From positions 4,768,501 to 4,832,500 of the forward strand of contig NZ_CP048834.1 of the NCBI RefSeq assembly GCF_012971745.1: a stretch of 64,000 nt of DNA, given 5' to 3'. Below, one piece after another: positions 26,761 through 39,400 of this stretch (its first letter is position 1; every line of letters begins with the position of its first letter). The DNA is from Starkeya sp. ORNL1 (lineage in GTDB: Bacteria > Pseudomonadota > Alphaproteobacteria > Rhizobiales > Xanthobacteraceae). Below the pieces are notes generated by a model. That model searched no databases and was not told the origin of the DNA. It saw only the letters and a program-made list of their open reading frames with translations. A program made the translations under genes and the position numbers.

Positions 26761-28428
26761 ATGTGGAGTCAGATCTATAATCCGTTCGACAGCATGGTAT
26801 TATCGACCATTGCTGCAGCAATACCGGTGGTAACGCTTCTCGTATTGATCGCCTCAGGCAAGGTCAAGGCGCATCTGGCGGCGGTCATCGCCCTCATCAT
26901 TGCTATCCTGGTCTCGGTGGTGGTGTTCACCATGCCGGCAGGTCTCGCCATCCGTGCCGCTGTGCTGGGCATCGTGACCGGCATGTTCCCGATCGGATGG
27001 ATCGTCCTCAACGTCATCTTCCTCTATCGACTCACCGTGGCGACGGGGCGATTCAAGATTCTCGAGCAGGCCATTGGCGGGGTGACCCCCGACCGGCGGT
27101 TGCAACTGCTCTTGATCGCCTTTTCGTTCGGCGCCTTCTTCGAGGGCGCCTCCGGATTCGGCACGCCGGTGGCGGTCACCGGTGCCATATTGATGGGGCT
27201 CGGCTTCTCGCCGCTCGCCGCCTCGGGGCTCTCGCTCATCGCCAATACCGCGCCGGTCGCCTATGGCGCGCTGGGCACCCCGATCGCCGGGCTCGCCAGC
27301 GTTACCGGGCTCGATCCCTATCTGCTCGGCGCCATGGTCGGGCGGCAATTGCCGTTCTTCTCGTTGATCGTGCCATTCTGGGTGGTGTGCGCCTTCGCCG
27401 GGTGGCGCGGCATGCTGGCGGTGTGGCCGGCCATCCTGGTCTGCGCGCTCAGCTTCGCGATCCCGCAATATGTCATCTCGAACTTCATCAATCCGTGGAT
27501 CGTCGATATCGGCGCCTCGCTGATCTCGATGGCGGCACTGATCGGCTTCCTCCGGGTGTGGCAGCCCAAGACGCTCTGGCTCTCGCCGGCGCTGCGTACC
27601 CGTGATGAATCCGCCGCCACCATGCCCCCGGTCTCCACCGAGCCGGCGGTCATGCCGGAGCGCGAGCAGGTGTGGAGCGCGATGCTGCCCTGGATCATCG
27701 TCTGCGTCATGCTGCTGATCTGGGGCTCGGGCTGGTTTAAGGCCCTGGTGAACCCGATCTTCACCTGGAACTATGTCGTCGACGGCCTGCATAACATGGT
27801 GCAGAAGGTGCCGCCGGTGGTGGCCAAGCCGGCGACCGAGAGCGCGGTGTTCGCCTTCACCTACCTGTCCTACACCGGCACCGCCATGCTGCTGGCGGCG
27901 TTGATCTATGGCGCGGTGATCCGCTTCTCGCCGTGGCGACTGATCCAGGAATACGGCAAGACCATCTGGATCCTGCGCTATTCGCTGCTCACCATCGCGG
28001 CGATGCTCGCCATCGGCACGCTGACCCGCTTTTCCGGCCTCGATGCCACGCTCGGCCTCGCCTTCGCCGCGACCGGTGTGCTCTACCCCTTCTTCGGCAC
28101 GCTGCTCGGCTGGCTCGGCGTGGCGCTGACCGGTTCGGACACCGCCTCCAACGTGCTGTTCGGCGGCCTGCAGAAGATCACCTCCGAGCAGCTCGGCCTG
28201 TCGCCCATCCTGATGGGCGCGGCGAACTCGTCCGGTGGCGTGATGGGCAAGATGATCGACGCCCAATCGATCGTTGTTGCCTCCACCGCCACCAACTGGT
28301 TCGGCCATGAAGGCACCATCCTGCGCTTCGTGTTCTGGCACTCCATCGTGCTGGCCTCGCTGGTCGGCGGGCTGGTGATGCTGCAGGCCTATGTCCATCC
28401 CTTCACGCTGATGGTCATCCACCCGTAA
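26761..28428 (+). CDS. lldP: L-lactate permease family transporter
   Basis: A 555-residue LctP family permease with about 12-14 membrane helices. Diagnostic segments are FEGASGFGTPVAVT, GLSLIANTAPVAYGALGTP and ANSSGGVMGKMIDAQSIVVA. Family members take up lactate or glycolate with protons. A strong AAGGGAAGGAA site precedes the ATG by 5 bases. It is in opposite orientation to lpdA and sucB on either side, and no lactate dehydrogenase gene is adjacent, so it looks inserted into the 2-oxoglutarate dehydrogenase locus. Confidence 0.93.
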   Translation: MWSQIYNPFDSMVLSTIAAAIPVVTLLVLIASGKVKAHLAAVIALIIAILVSVVVFTMPAGLAIRAAVLGIVTGMFPIGWIVLNVIFLYRLTVATGRFKILEQAIGGVTPDRRLQLLLIAFSFGAFFEGASGFGTPVAVTGAILMGLGFSPLAASGLSLIANTAPVAYGALGTPIAGLASVTGLDPYLLGAMVGRQLPFFSLIVPFWVVCAFAGWRGMLAVWPAILVCALSFAIPQYVISNFINPWIVDIGASLISMAALIGFLRVWQPKTLWLSPALRTRDESAATMPPVSTEPAVMPEREQVWSAMLPWIIVCVMLLIWGSGWFKALVNPIFTWNYVVDGLHNMVQKVPPVVAKPATESAVFAFTYLSYTGTAMLLAALIYGAVIRFSPWRLIQEYGKTIWILRYSLLTIAAMLAIGTLTRFSGLDATLGLAFAATGVLYPFFGTLLGWLGVALTGSDTASNVLFGGLQKITSEQLGLSPILMGAANSSGGVMGKMIDAQSIVVASTATNWFGHEGTILRFVFWHSIVLASLVGGLVMLQAYVHPFTLMVIHP

Positions 28429-28434
28429 GACAAA

Positions 28435-28462
28435 GCCGCCGCGGTCGGGTGACCGCGGCGGC
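28435..28462 (+). terminator. Strong hairpin terminator after lldP
   Basis: gccgccgcggtc (28435-28446), loop gggt, gaccgcggcggc (28451-28462): a perfect 12-bp GC stem 6 bases after the stop, preceded by AAA and followed only by tt. Confidence 0.8.
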
Positions 28463-28476
28463 TTCATCAGCGCGAC

Positions 28477-28560
28477 GTCATGGCCGGCCTTGTGCCGGCC
28501 ATCTCGATTCAGGATGCACCGCCCTTGAATCGAGATCCCCGGCACAAGGCCGGGGATGAC
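28477..28560. repeat. Composite palindromic repeat, family C
   Basis: gtcatggccggccttgtgccggccatctcg, then a near-inverted centre (gattcaggatgc ... cttgaatcgagat), then ccccggcacaaggccggggatgac. It is closely related to the unit at 20778. It lies between convergent lldP and sucB. Confidence 0.8.
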
Positions 28561-28600
28561 GGTGGTTTGGAATTGGATGTTGCTCGAAGGAGGCTTCGGA

Positions 28601-29860
28601 TCAGAGATCCAGCACCAGCCGGGTCGGATCTTCCAGCGCTTCCTTCACCCGCACGAGGAAGGTGACGGCGCCCTTGCCGTCGACGATGCGGTGGTCGTAG
28701 CTCAGCGCGAGGTACATCATCGGCCGCGCCAAGATCTGGCCCTTCACCACGACCGGGCGCTCCTCGATGCGGTGCATGCCGAGAATGCCGGACTGCGGGG
28801 CGTTGAGGATCGGCGTCGACATCAGCGAGCCGTAGATGCCGCCATTGGTGATGGTGAAGGTGCCGCCCTGCAGGTCCTCGATGCCGAGCTTGCCGTCGCG
28901 CGCCTTGCGGCCGAGGCCGGCAATGGCCTTCTCCACGCCGGCAATGGAGAGCTGGTCGGCGTCACGCACTACAGGAACCACCAGGCCCTTGTCGGTGCCG
29001 ACCGCGATGCCGATGTGGTAATAGTTCTTGTAGACGAGGTCCTGCCCGTCGATCTCGGCATTCACCTCCGGCACATCCTTCAGCGCCTGGATGACCGCCT
29101 TGGTGAAGAAGCCCATGAAGCCCAGCTTCACGCCATGCTTCTTCTCGAACACGTCCTTGTACTGCGCGCGCAGATTCATCACCGCGCTCATGTCGACGTC
29201 GTTGAACGTCGTCAGCATGGCGGCGCTGTTCTGCGCGTCCTTCAGGCGGCGGGCGATGGTCTGGCGCAGCTTGGTCATCTTCACGCGCTCTTCGCGCGGG
29301 ACGTCCTCGACGCTCGACGGCGCGCGGGCGACCACCGGAGCCGGCGCAGGCGCCTGGGCCGCCGGAGCGGGCGCGGTCACACCGGCGGCGATAGCCGCGA
29401 GCATGTCGCCCTTGGTGACGCGGCCTTCCTTGCCGGAGCCGGCAAGCGTCGCGGGATCGACACCGCTCTCGGCGGCGAGCTTGGCCACCGCCGGGCCGTT
29501 GGCGCCGGCCGGCGCGGCGGGTGCGGGCTTGAGAGCCTCGGCCTTGGGAGCTTCAGCCTTCGGTGCTTCAGTCTTGGCGGGTGCCGGAGCGGCGGCAGCC
29601 GGCGCAGCCTTGGCTGCCGCGCCGCCTTCGCCGATCGAGCCGAGCAGCGCACCGACGCCCACCGTCTCGCCGTCCTTCACCAGGATTTCGGAGAGCACGC
29701 CGGCGGCGGGTGCCGGCACCTCGATCGTGACCTTGTCGGTCTCGAGTTCGACGATCGGCTCGTCGGCGGTGACGCTGTCGCCCGCCTTCTTGAACCATTT
29801 GCCGATGGTCGCTTCCGTGACCGATTCGCCCAGCGTCGGAACGCGGATCTCGGTGCCCAT
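28601..29860 (-). CDS. sucB: 2-oxoglutarate dehydrogenase E2 (dihydrolipoyl succinyltransferase)
   Basis: 419 residues. One lipoyl domain carries Lys43 in [12 protein letters not shown]. An Ala/Pro/Lys-rich linker is followed by the E1/E3-binding domain (about residues 125-160, [21 protein letters not shown]). The C-terminal acyltransferase domain has the catalytic [13 protein letters not shown]. The Ser-Tyr-Asp-His signature and linkage to sucA identify it as the succinyl rather than acetyl enzyme. It starts 46 bases after sucA. Confidence 0.96.
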   Translation of the reverse strand: MGTEIRVPTLGESVTEATIGKWFKKAGDSVTADEPIVELETDKVTIEVPAPAAGVLSEILVKDGETVGVGALLGSIGEGGAAAKAAPAAAAPAPAKTEAPKAEAPKAEALKPAPAAPAGANGPAVAKLAAESGVDPATLAGSGKEGRVTKGDMLAAIAAGVTAPAPAAQAPAPAPVVARAPSSVEDVPREERVKMTKLRQTIARRLKDAQNSAAMLTTFNDVDMSAVMNLRAQYKDVFEKKHGVKLGFMGFFTKAVIQALKDVPEVNAEIDGQDLVYKNYYHIGIAVGTDKGLVVPVVRDADQLSIAGVEKAIAGLGRKARDGKLGIEDLQGGTFTITNGGIYGSLMSTPILNAPQSGILGMHRIEERPVVVKGQILARPMMYLALSYDHRIVDGKGAVTFLVRVKEALEDPTRLVLDL

Positions 29861-29906
29861 GCTCTTCCGTCCTCATTTTGCGGGCGCCGGGCGCCCCGTA
29901 CAGTAT

Positions 29907-32873
<2,967 letters not shown>

Positions 32874-33252
32874 ATCGTGCTCCCTAAGGACCGCTTCCCG
32901 GTCCGGTGGAGGCGCTTCCGAGCCGTCGCCGGCTGCGGGGCGGATGCAGCCGACGGTCCGGCACCCCGAGGTTGGGGCGAAGCTCGTACCAGCGTCTATC
33001 TAGGTCTCGTGTTCACTTCATGAAAGCCGCGAGAACGCGGCGCAGAATTGCAGAAATGTCGATCGTTCCGCTACGAAGCAAGAACGGCACCACCGGAACG
33101 GTACTGTCGCACTCCACAGCGCCTTGCCTTCCGGCGCAGGCGCCGGAAGGGCCGATATCCTTGGCTCGTGCGGATCAATGGCTCAACCGTTACCGGCACT
33201 GCATTGCCGGCAAGGTTTCCGCTTCGTTAATCCGCGCGCTCCACGCCTCCCC
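32874..33252. other. 379-base gap between mdh and sucA
   Basis: No coding region is recognisable and no remnant of sucC or sucD can be seen. It must hold the sucA promoter on the minus strand, though no clear -35/-10 pair was found. A hairpin ccttccggcgc-ag-gcgccggaagg lies at 33127-33150 without a T-run on either side. A second short dyad, taccggcactgcattgccggcaa, is at about 33191-33213. Confidence 0.7.
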
Positions 33253-34320
<1,068 letters not shown>

Positions 34321-34412
34321 TCAAGCAAAGACAGGCAATGCTAAGCGATTGAGACTGCGACTTTCCGTGAATGTATTGGTATACGAAATACCATTCGCGG
34401 GCCCAGCCGATT

Positions 34413-35132
34413 TCAGCTCCGGCGGCGTGCCAGATCTTCCATCAGCTCGATCTGGATCGACTGGATTTCCGCCAGCCGCTCCCATTGCCGTGTAAGTATA
34501 TGATCGATCTTCTCATGGAGATGACGGATCTCCAGTTCGGCCTTGAGATTGACCTTGTAGTCGTTCTCCGAGCGCAGCCGATCCTTCGCCTCCTGCCGCT
34601 TCTGGCTCATCATGATGACCGGCGCCTGGAGCGCAGCGACGCATGACAGCACCAGGTTCAGGAGGATGAAAGGGTAGGGGTCGAAGTTGCCGGCGGCGGC
34701 GACCCAGACGTTCAGCGCCATCCAGATGAGGATGAAGACCATGAAGGAGATGATGAAGGTCCAGCTGCCGCCGAAGCTGGCGATCAGGTCGGAGGCGCGC
34801 TCGCCGAAGCTGCGGCGTTCGTCGATCTCCGCCTCGACATTCTCCGAGATGGTCGCATTGGCGGCGAGGCTCTCGATGACGTCGCGCTCGATCTGGGTCA
34901 GGTCGCCGCGTTCGGCCTGGAGCGTCTCGGTCATATAGCGGGCGCGCTCCTGCGCCAGCGCTTCGCGCGAGATGAAGGCGTCGTCGGCAATGCCGGGATG
35001 GGCGGCACGAATGCTCCTGGCGAGCCCGGGGCGCACCATGTCGAGCCGCATGCCGTCATGATCGGTGACCTGCCGGCCGGTGAGCGCGCAGACGTGGACG
35101 TGTTCGCGCTTGGAATTGGGGCCTTGCTTCAT
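34413..35132 (-). CDS. DUF1003 domain-containing membrane protein
   Basis: 239 residues from the ATG at 35132, with AAGG 8 bases upstream; a GTG at 35141 has no spaced site. A ~120-residue cytoplasmic N-terminus starts with a possible zinc-type CALTGRQV segment. Two membrane helices follow (SWTFIISFMVFILIWMAL and YPFILLNLVLSCVAALQAP), then MMSQKRQEAKDRLRSENDYKVN and a coiled-coil-like tail, the hallmark of DUF1003. Function unknown. Confidence 0.85.
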   Translation of the reverse strand: MKQGPNSKREHVHVCALTGRQVTDHDGMRLDMVRPGLARSIRAAHPGIADDAFISREALAQERARYMTETLQAERGDLTQIERDVIESLAANATISENVEAEIDERRSFGERASDLIASFGGSWTFIISFMVFILIWMALNVWVAAAGNFDPYPFILLNLVLSCVAALQAPVIMMSQKRQEAKDRLRSENDYKVNLKAELEIRHLHEKIDHILTRQWERLAEIQSIQIELMEDLARRRS

Positions 35133-35151
35133 CGCCTTCACCTTGCCCGGC

Positions 35152-35265
35152 TAGAGCATGTTCCGCAAAAGTGAATGACTTTTGCGACGAGAACATGCTC
35201 CAGTGTTTTGAATCTAGAGCACTTTCTTGTCGTTCGGATGGTTCCATCCGAACGGAAAGGGCTCT
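35152..35265. repeat. Intergenic repeat with three hairpins, family D
   Basis: agcatgttc-cgcaaaagt-gaatg-acttttgcg-acgag-aacatgct forms a long stem, followed by cgttcggatgg-ttc-catccgaacg and flanked by tctagagca/agggctct. This agagcatg-type element is common in Rhizobiales intergenic DNA (from general knowledge). It fills the gap between zapE and the DUF1003 gene. Confidence 0.75.
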
Positions 35266-35271
35266 GGGCGG

Positions 35272-36486
35272 TCAGGTCTCGACCAGCCCGGTGGTATCGC
35301 CGCTCGCCTCGCTGTCGCCGCGTCCGTGCGGCCGAGCGATATAGTCACTCGAACGCATGTCGTGCAGGCGCGAGACGGTGCGCGCCCACTCGAAGGCTTC
35401 TGCCCCTTCTGTGCCGATATAGAGGCGCTCCGGCTCCTCGGCGGCGGAAGCCACCAGCTTCACGCCCTTGTCGTAGAGCTCGTCGATCAAAGTGATGAAG
35501 CGCTTCGCCTCGTTGCGCCGGTCCTGCTCCATCACCGGTATGTGCTCGATGACCAGCGTGTGGAAGCTGCGGGCGAGGCGCAGATAGTCCGAGGCACCGA
35601 GCGGGGCCTCGCAGAGGTCGGCAAAGGAGAAGCGCGCGGCGCCGGCGCCGGCCAGCGGCACGCGGATCCGCCGGCCGCCGGATTCGATGCTAGTCGGCGC
35701 GCCGCCATCCTGCCCGGCGACGCGGCGCCAGACCTTGTCGACGGTGCGGTCGATATCGGCCTGGTCCTCGTGGCCGTTCGGCACGTACCAGCTGCGCACG
35801 CCGTCGAGCTTCTCCATGCGGTAGTCGGTCGGGGACTCGATCCGCACCACCTCCATGTGCTTTTCCAGCATGGCGATGAAGGGCAGGAACAGCGCGCGGT
35901 TGAGGCCGCCTTTATAGAGGTCCTCCGGCGCCACGTTCGAAGTCGCGACCACCACGACGCCGAGCTCGAACAGCTTTTCGAACAGCCGGCCGAGGATCAT
36001 GGCGTCGGCGATGTCGGTGACGTGGAACTCGTCGAAGCACAGCAGCCAGGCCTGCTCGTTCAGGGCGTTCGCGACGATGGCGATGGGGTCGCCATCCTTG
36101 ATGCGGCCCTGCTTCATGTCGTTGCGCACGGTGAAGATGCGCTGGTGCACGTCGGCCATGAATTCGTGGAAATGGGCGCGGCGCTTGCGCTTCCTCACCG
36201 CTACGGATTCAAAGAACAGGTCGACCAGCATGGTCTTGCCGCGGCCGACCGCGCCGTGGATGTAGAGGCCGCGGACTTTCGGGATGGCGTCGTCGCGGCG
36301 GGCGAACAGCCAGCCGAGCGCCGAGGTCTTGCGGGCGAGACGGCGAATGGCGAGGCGCTGCTCCAGCTGCGAAAGCGCAGCCACCACCTTGGCCTGCCCC
36401 GGATCGGGCACGATGTCGCCGGCTGCCATGCGCGCGACATAGCGCGCAGCGAGCACCGAGCCGCCGGCTTCCGCCACAAGCTCCAT
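35272..36486 (-). CDS. zapE: Cell division protein ZapE (AFG1-like ATPase)
   Basis: 404 residues. Walker A is GAVGRGKT (residues 78-85), followed by VDLFFESV; Walker B is LLCFDEFHV. FHEFMADVHQRIF and TSNVAPEDLYKGGLNR are characteristic of the family. ZapE/Afg1 acts at the divisome or on membrane protein quality control. It is often found beside mdh in alphaproteobacteria; here DUF1003 lies between them. Confidence 0.92.
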   Translation of the reverse strand: MELVAEAGGSVLAARYVARMAAGDIVPDPGQAKVVAALSQLEQRLAIRRLARKTSALGWLFARRDDAIPKVRGLYIHGAVGRGKTMLVDLFFESVAVRKRKRRAHFHEFMADVHQRIFTVRNDMKQGRIKDGDPIAIVANALNEQAWLLCFDEFHVTDIADAMILGRLFEKLFELGVVVVATSNVAPEDLYKGGLNRALFLPFIAMLEKHMEVVRIESPTDYRMEKLDGVRSWYVPNGHEDQADIDRTVDKVWRRVAGQDGGAPTSIESGGRRIRVPLAGAGAARFSFADLCEAPLGASDYLRLARSFHTLVIEHIPVMEQDRRNEAKRFITLIDELYDKGVKLVASAAEEPERLYIGTEGAEAFEWARTVSRLHDMRSSDYIARPHGRGDSEASGDTTGLVET

Positions 36487-36687
36487 AACGGCCTGCCTCC
36501 ATATTGCGGTGCACGCTTAGCGTCGGCGAGGCGCTCTCGCAAGCGTGTCGACACCTGAGCGCGCTGATATAGGCTCCGCAGGGTCCGCGCGGTCGTGACG
36601 CTGAAGTGATCACCTCGCTGCCGCTTTCCGGACTTGACGGCGACATTTTGCCCCCGCAACGTTCTTTTCTCCTCAACCGGGCGTGGC

Positions 36688-37590
36688 ATGATGACGTCGT
36701 CCAATCGGCTTGTTGCGGGCGGCTCCCGCCGTGCGCTCTGCGTAGGCCTTGTTCTGGCGTCGACGGCCCTTCCGGCGTTGGCTTTCGATCCGCAGTCACA
36801 GTCGCAATCGCGGCCCCGGGCTGGCACCTCTTCCTCGCTCTCGCCGTCGGCGATCCTGATCGACCGGGACGACCGATTGAGCCCCAGCGAGTATGCCGCT
36901 TTCCATCATCTGCCGCCGACCGTGGTGGCCGCGCGCTATGGTGCCACCGGCGTCGTACGCTGCGGCGGCGCGGTCGGCACCGGCCAGCTGGTCGGCTCGT
37001 CCGGCGTGCTGGTGACGGCATCCCACGTGCTGTTCGAGCCCGGCGGCCAGTCCCGCGGCGGGGCCGGCAGCTGCACTTTCGACATCGTGGTCGGCGGCCG
37101 CCATCAGGTGATGGCGATCCTCACCCAGCAGGTGATCTGCGGCGCGACCGAGCCCTATGCCAATCCGGCCGTCCGCGACTGGGCGGTGGCACCGCTGGAG
37201 CGTCCGGTGGCCGGGGTGCGGCCCTATCCGCTCGCCGGCCCGATCGCGGTGCCGTCCACCATCGTGCTCGCCGCGGCGGCCCGCTCGGGCGGGGTGGAGA
37301 ACCACTCGCTCGAAATGTGCACGGCTCGCAAGGTGACGGGTGGCAGCCCCAGCGGCGTGCGCGAGATCGCGATCGACTGCGATGCCGAGGGCGGCACATC
37401 GGGCGCCGCCTTGCTCACCGAGAATGGCGCCTTCGCCGGCGTCTATGTCGGCTTCCGCTCGGCGCATCCCGGCACACCCGGGCCGTTCTCGATGACCCAC
37501 TATAATTTCGGCGTGACTGCCGAGGGCGCGCTGCGCAAGGCCATCAACGAGACCGCCGCGCGCACCCAGCCGCTCAGCGCCAGCCGCTGA
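36688..37590 (+). CDS. Exported trypsin-like serine protease
   Basis: About 300 residues. The signal peptide ends ALPALAFD. The S1 triad can be read as His in VTASHVLF, Asp in VRDWAVAPL and Ser in EGGTSGAAL, so the enzyme looks active. A cysteine pair flanks the early core (VRCGG and SCTFD). There is no PDZ domain, so it is not DegP. The start is uncertain between adjacent ATGs at 36688 and 36691 and one at 36634; ribosome binding sites are weak. It is divergent from zapE. Confidence 0.8.
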   Translation: MMTSSNRLVAGGSRRALCVGLVLASTALPALAFDPQSQSQSRPRAGTSSSLSPSAILIDRDDRLSPSEYAAFHHLPPTVVAARYGATGVVRCGGAVGTGQLVGSSGVLVTASHVLFEPGGQSRGGAGSCTFDIVVGGRHQVMAILTQQVICGATEPYANPAVRDWAVAPLERPVAGVRPYPLAGPIAVPSTIVLAAAARSGGVENHSLEMCTARKVTGGSPSGVREIAIDCDAEGGTSGAALLTENGAFAGVYVGFRSAHPGTPGPFSMTHYNFGVTAEGALRKAINETAARTQPLSASR

Positions 37591-37622
37591 GCCCGCGAGG
37601 CCTGACCGAAAACTCCAATCGG

Positions 37623-37712
37623 CCCTCATCCCCGGACTTGATACGGGGATCCAGCCCATCCTCATGCATCCGGTCGAAGTCTCGATCCCCGGATCAAGTC
37701 CGGGGATGAGGG
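37623..37712. repeat. Palindromic intergenic repeat, family C-like variant
   Basis: ccctcatccccggacttgat...ggggatc at the left and gatccccggatcaagtccggggatgaggg at the right are near reverse complements around a ~30-base centre. It follows the protease gene and may end its transcript. Confidence 0.75.
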
Positions 37713-37891
37713 TGGAAAGGTGGCGCCTTCAACGGATTAAGTCGTCAGCCTCTCGGGGCGCGCGTCATCGTCGAGACTGCTGTATCCTGCTTTCCGCATG
37801 CGTCCCATGCGCTTGGCAAAACTTGCCTGGGGAACGTTGAGAACCCAGTTATGTTGCGTCGCAACAAAGCGGCGTGGATGTTGGGCCACCG

Positions 37892-38509
37892 ATGACGCAG
37901 ATGGAACAGGACCGGGATGAGTTCGCGCTGCCCGCGGAGGAGAGCATTCGTCTCCTGCTGCCGAGCGAGAATGCGGATTACGCCGCCCATCTGCTGCGGC
38001 TCGATCCGCTCAGCCGCTTCATGCGCTTTGCGGGCTATGTCACAGACTCCGCCGTGCGCCGTCACGCTGCGCGCGTTGCCGACGAGCGTGCCGTCGTGCT
38101 CGGATATTTTGCCGATGGCGAACTGCGCGGCGTCGCCGAACTGCACCCGCTCCCGGTTCGTGCGGGGCGCCCGCGCGGCGCCGAGATCGCGTTCAGCGTC
38201 GAGCGCCCGTGGCAGGGGCGCGGCATCGGTTCCAGCCTGATGGACCGCATCATCGCCTATGCGCGGGCGCACGGCTTCGAGGATCTGCAGCTCATGTTCC
38301 TCGCCAGTAACGGGCGCATGAAGCGCATGGCGATCGAGCGCGATGTGCAACTGACGAACGATGCTGACGAGGTGATCGGCAGCTTGCAGCCAAGGGCGGC
38401 GACGCCCTTCACCTGGGCGCGGGAGGCCGCGCGTGGCGTCGGTGCAGCAGCGCGCGCCGCTTCGACGATGCCGCGTCGGCTGTTTTTGCCGCGTCCGAGT
38501 GAAAAATGA
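37892..38509 (+). CDS. GNAT family N-acetyltransferase
   Basis: About 205 residues. The acetyl-CoA motif A reads VERPWQGRGIGSSLMDRII, with the preceding beta strand GAEIAFSV. The N-terminal part RLLLPSENADYAAHLLRLDPLSR is typical of stand-alone GNATs. The first ATG is at 37892; a GTG at 37874 would add six residues, and neither has a good ribosome binding site. The C-terminus is basic (RRLFLPRPSEK). Substrate unknown. Confidence 0.78.
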   Translation: MTQMEQDRDEFALPAEESIRLLLPSENADYAAHLLRLDPLSRFMRFAGYVTDSAVRRHAARVADERAVVLGYFADGELRGVAELHPLPVRAGRPRGAEIAFSVERPWQGRGIGSSLMDRIIAYARAHGFEDLQLMFLASNGRMKRMAIERDVQLTNDADEVIGSLQPRAATPFTWAREAARGVGAAARAASTMPRRLFLPRPSEK

Positions 38510-38783
38510 CGGAGCTGTCGTGGAGGCGCGAGGCTCCCGCACCGGGCCGCCGGATTGTCGCGTCGCGGTATCCTGCGATTACTTATAAACCTTTATATAT
38601 CAATGCGTTAATAGGTTGATTGCGACCGCGTCCGATGCCGTGGAAGGCCTCTGCCGCGCCGCACAACTCATACGAAGACTTAACCGTCCCAAGCTTTTCG
38701 ACGGCAGTATCTATTTTTTCTTGGCATTTCCGTTGATTCGCGATGTTAAATGCCTCGCCGTTTGCTTTGATTCGGAGGCTGTG

Positions 38784-39254
38784 ATGGCGAAAAGTGAAAC
38801 CACGAGTGCAGCGGTCGCGAAGATTGCTGCAAAGGCGATGAGGGATCCGTCCAGCGTCTCCCCGGACGACATCAGGAAATTGGCGGCTTCTGCCCTGACG
38901 CAGGTCGCCGACAAGAAGGGGACCGAAGCGGCTGCCAAGCCGGCGAAGGCTCCCAAGGCGGCCAAGCCTGCTGTGGCTAAGCCTGCTGCGGCCAAACCTG
39001 CAGCAAAGCCTGCCGCCGCGAAGCCGGCCAAGGCTGCTGCGGCGAAGGCCCCGGCTGCGGCCAAGGCGCCCGCTCCGGCGAAGGCACCGGCCGCGGCTAA
39101 GCCTGCCAAGGCTGCTGCCAAGACGGCTGCCAAGGCGCCGGCCAAGACGTCTGAGAAGGCGCCGAAGCCTGCCGCAAAGGAAGCCAAGCCAAAGGCGGAA
39201 GCCAAGGCTGCCAAGCCTGCCAAGCCTGCCAAGGGCGCCGGCAAGAAGAAATAG
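38784..39254 (+). CDS. Histone H1-like Lys/Ala/Pro-rich protein
   Basis: 156 residues from the ATG at 38784, preceded by GGAGG. The first ~45 residues form a small ordered segment (AKIAAKAMRDPSSVSPDDIRKLAASALTQ when read across), and the rest is a long run of KPA, KAPA and AAK repeats ending GKKK. This composition resembles eukaryotic H1 tails and bacterial HctB/AlgP-like proteins and suggests nonspecific DNA binding. The N-terminal motif is also seen in short Rhizobiales proteins of unknown function. An AT-rich stretch at 38577-38615 likely holds the promoter. Confidence 0.72.
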   Translation: MAKSETTSAAVAKIAAKAMRDPSSVSPDDIRKLAASALTQVADKKGTEAAAKPAKAPKAAKPAVAKPAAAKPAAKPAAAKPAKAAAAKAPAAAKAPAPAKAPAAAKPAKAAAKTAAKAPAKTSEKAPKPAAKEAKPKAEAKAAKPAKPAKGAGKKK

Positions 39255-39400
39255 CTCATCCACCGCTGCGCGCTCCGTCCCGACGGGGCGCGCAGGTGTG
39301 AGTGCTGTTTTGTGTGAGTGCCGCCTCGACGGTAGGCGCAATGCATCGGCGTCGCTTTGGGGCGTCGCCTTGACATGGCCGCGTTCGGAACGGAGACAGG

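Noticed and set aside
33127..33150. Hairpin between mdh and sucA as an intrinsic terminator
   Set aside because: The stem is perfect but no T-run follows on either strand, so only a structural note is kept.
34370..34396. tggtat-acgaa-atacca near the mdh start as an operator
   Set aside because: Only a 6-bp dyad; flanking gaatg/cattc are not symmetric about its centre. Too weak to list.
35152..35265. Possible small RNA in the three-hairpin element
   Set aside because: No promoter or T-run; the element looks like a dispersed Rhizobiales intergenic repeat instead.
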